A stretch of 64,000 bases of DNA from assembly GCA_036897625.1 (NCBI GenBank), contig JAYMTA010000017.1, forward strand, positions 1 through 64,000, read 5' to 3'. The notes under the pieces are model-generated. The model was given only the letters and a program-made list of their open reading frames with translations. It was not told where the DNA came from and did no database searches. Of the stretch, positions 62,188 through 64,000 are shown piece after piece. Origin of the DNA: Pelargonium cotyledonis (Eukaryota; Streptophyta; Magnoliopsida; Geraniales; Geraniaceae). The position numbers and the translations under genes were made by a program. The stretch's first letter is position 1. Each line of letters begins with the position of its first letter.

Positions 62188-64000
62188 TTTTATTGTTCAA
62201 AATTGATAGTGAAAGAAGTAGTACCCTGGAAATAGAAATCTGGGGTATATTTAATGGGAAATCTTTCCTTTTCAGGGTCAGGGGAGATTTACTAAAAAAA
62301 GGGCTTGGCAAGGGAATGTACTATATACTATCCTGTTAGTTTTTTCTTGAGAGTTTTTAATTAAGGAGTTTGCTTATTTACAAGTTTCTAATTACAGATA
62401 ATAGAGAATTTATAGGTAAAGTCTTATAAATAAGTTAATTTATCTAGCAGGGTTCCCTTTTTCGTTAGTATTCTTTAATATTTTAGAAGGCTTTTGAGTA
62501 TTTTGGGTAGAGTCTGGAGTTCTTCCTTGAACACAAGTAATAAATAAAGTTTCCAGCTTTCGTATTTAAGTTATAAGCGCCGAGACGAGAAGTCAAGCCT
62601 AAAGAAAGAAGGATTCCGGGTAATACTAAATTGATTTCACTTCGTTTTGAGTGAGATGGGAATAGAGACTCCTTTTCAAGCTAATATGAATTTTTTGTTT
62701 TAGTTAGTATATATGTATGTACTTTTTCTCTTACCCGTATTAGCCTTAGCGCTTTCTTGTTAAACAACTTCCTTCGTAGTATACTGTATACTGGGAATTA
62801 ACCAAGGAGAGCTCTTCCAAGTATCTAACTAATGGGATTTCCTACTATAATATAAAAGGAATAAAAGTATAAACACATGTTATATCTCACGAAAACTGAA
62901 TACTCTATTATTGTAAGAGTAACTGGTAATAACGACTAAACGAACTAACATATTGTACTTAGTGTAAGTCTGTGCCCCTACAAACTCTGTAAAATTCTAG
63001 TTAAACTGCTGCTTCCCTCAAGAAGGCTTGTAAAATAGAATTGTATTTAGTGAGCAAGAAAATTAGATCAAAAAAGCTCTTTTGTAAGGTACCATATCTT
63101 ATAAAACAAACTAAGTCACACTGAGGAGTAAAACCCTTTGGATATTCCTTATAAAATAAACAAGAAATTCAAAACTCATAGAAAGTACTACTACACTCTT
63201 CGGAAAGCTCCAGATGTAAGTCTATACTTAACCAGAGCGTATCGTTTATTCAATAAAAGAATGAAATTATAATAAGTGGAGTTTGTCAAACACATTAAAA
63301 ATTAAAATACAAAATACGACCCAGCACAAGCTAGGAGCGATTCCTGTTGCTTAACAAAGTAGATTTCTATACTATAAAACTTTGAACTAAACTAGAGTAG
63401 AATGGGTAAACAACTAAAGAGTTTTCTTCATAAACAGATAATAGAGACAAAGGATACTTTGACTTTACTAAGTGAAAAAGGTACTTAATACCCCCCTTCT
63501 ACAGGAACTTATTGAATCTAAAGAAGCCCTCATTTCGGGGAACTCCCTATTACTCTACTCCTTTGTTTATCTATACCTTGTTCAATTCATTTCCTTTTGA
63601 AATCGCGAAAAGAGCTCGTTAAATCCATTACACTATTTGGTCTTAATCGATTCGATAAGTTAATTACTCAATCTATAAAATGATGAAAGCTGAGTACAAA
63701 AAGATATGGAGTCCTTGAAATATGAGTATCTACATAGGATAATGTCTAGGATTATCTAACCGGGCTGTATAAAGGGCTATTCACACAGATATTTTTGCTT
63801 ACAAAGTTCAACTGGTAAATTGGTGTACAAGACCGATCAAATTAAATGGAAAGGGGCTCCACTCGCGGTTTACCAGTATCGAATACAACATTTTCTTTAC
63901 AATCTTATTAGTATAAGAGCTTCATTTATTGGGTTACTACCTACTCATCGGAAATAGATAACTGTATTCCCTCTGTTGTATACTGCCTTCTATTCGAATT

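Larger units (their letters stand above)
49048..64000. other. Non-coding stretch after nad6
   Basis: Apart from the listed tRNA relics, repeats and nested inverted repeat, I recognise no gene. Perfect palindromes include GGGGATCCCC at 50195-50204, CAGGGGCCCCTG at 53717-53728 and AAGGGATCCCTT at 59014-59025. Purine-rich patches lie at about 55.13-55.22 and 61.7-62.1 kb. The longest frame (51436-51801, 121 codons) starts with TTG, has no internal Met and matches nothing known. Confidence 0.55.

Overview
The window looks like angiosperm mitochondrial DNA, and very sparse: 64 kb carries one intact protein gene (nad6, complex I) and one tRNA that folds completely (a bacterial-type tRNA-Cys, the kind known as trnC2-GCA in flowering plants). 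The assignment rests on the angiosperm-type NAD6 protein, the universal genetic code, the tRNA-Cys, and relics of plant-organelle tRNAs (Trp, Gln, Lys, Asp) plus the 3' end of the small-subunit rRNA. I cannot name the species. Hand counts on scattered lines give roughly one third G+C, well below the 43-46% I know as usual for angiosperm mitochondria.

Layout: 1-21 kb is non-coding, with degraded tRNA fragments, an A+C-rich patch (about 0.39-0.69 kb), a C+T-rich patch (about 10.0-10.45 kb) and a 12-bp hairpin (15.5 kb). At 21.28 kb lies intact trnC-GCA, followed 61 bp later by a trnQ-like relic. From 22 to 37 kb is non-coding with two or three tRNA relics. At 37.07 kb is a 20-nt piece of rrn18. 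From 39.65 to 41.3 kb is a compositionally different, G+A-rich stretch bounded by a trnD-like and a trnW-CCA-like relic and holding a perfect 21-bp inverted repeat. At 44.87 kb two perfect hairpins lie side by side. nad6 is at 48.3-48.9 kb, with a tRNA relic upstream and a possible 5' fragment of nad3 95 bp downstream. From 49 to 64 kb is non-coding with further tRNA relics and diverged copies of repeats from 39.7 and 45.1 kb.

The genes do not form an operon; nad6 works in respiratory complex I and trnC in organellar translation, and the rest of both systems must lie elsewhere. Three genome-level patterns stand out: short GC-cored palindromes (GGGATCCC, GGGTACCC, GGGGCCCC types) scattered through AT-rich DNA well above chance; many broken tRNA copies for one intact gene; and a nad6 that already encodes the residues normally created by C-to-U RNA editing. 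Open reading frames other than nad6 match the length expected by chance for this base composition and are not called. I recognised no retrovirus-like element, LTR element, CRISPR array or bacterial operon.
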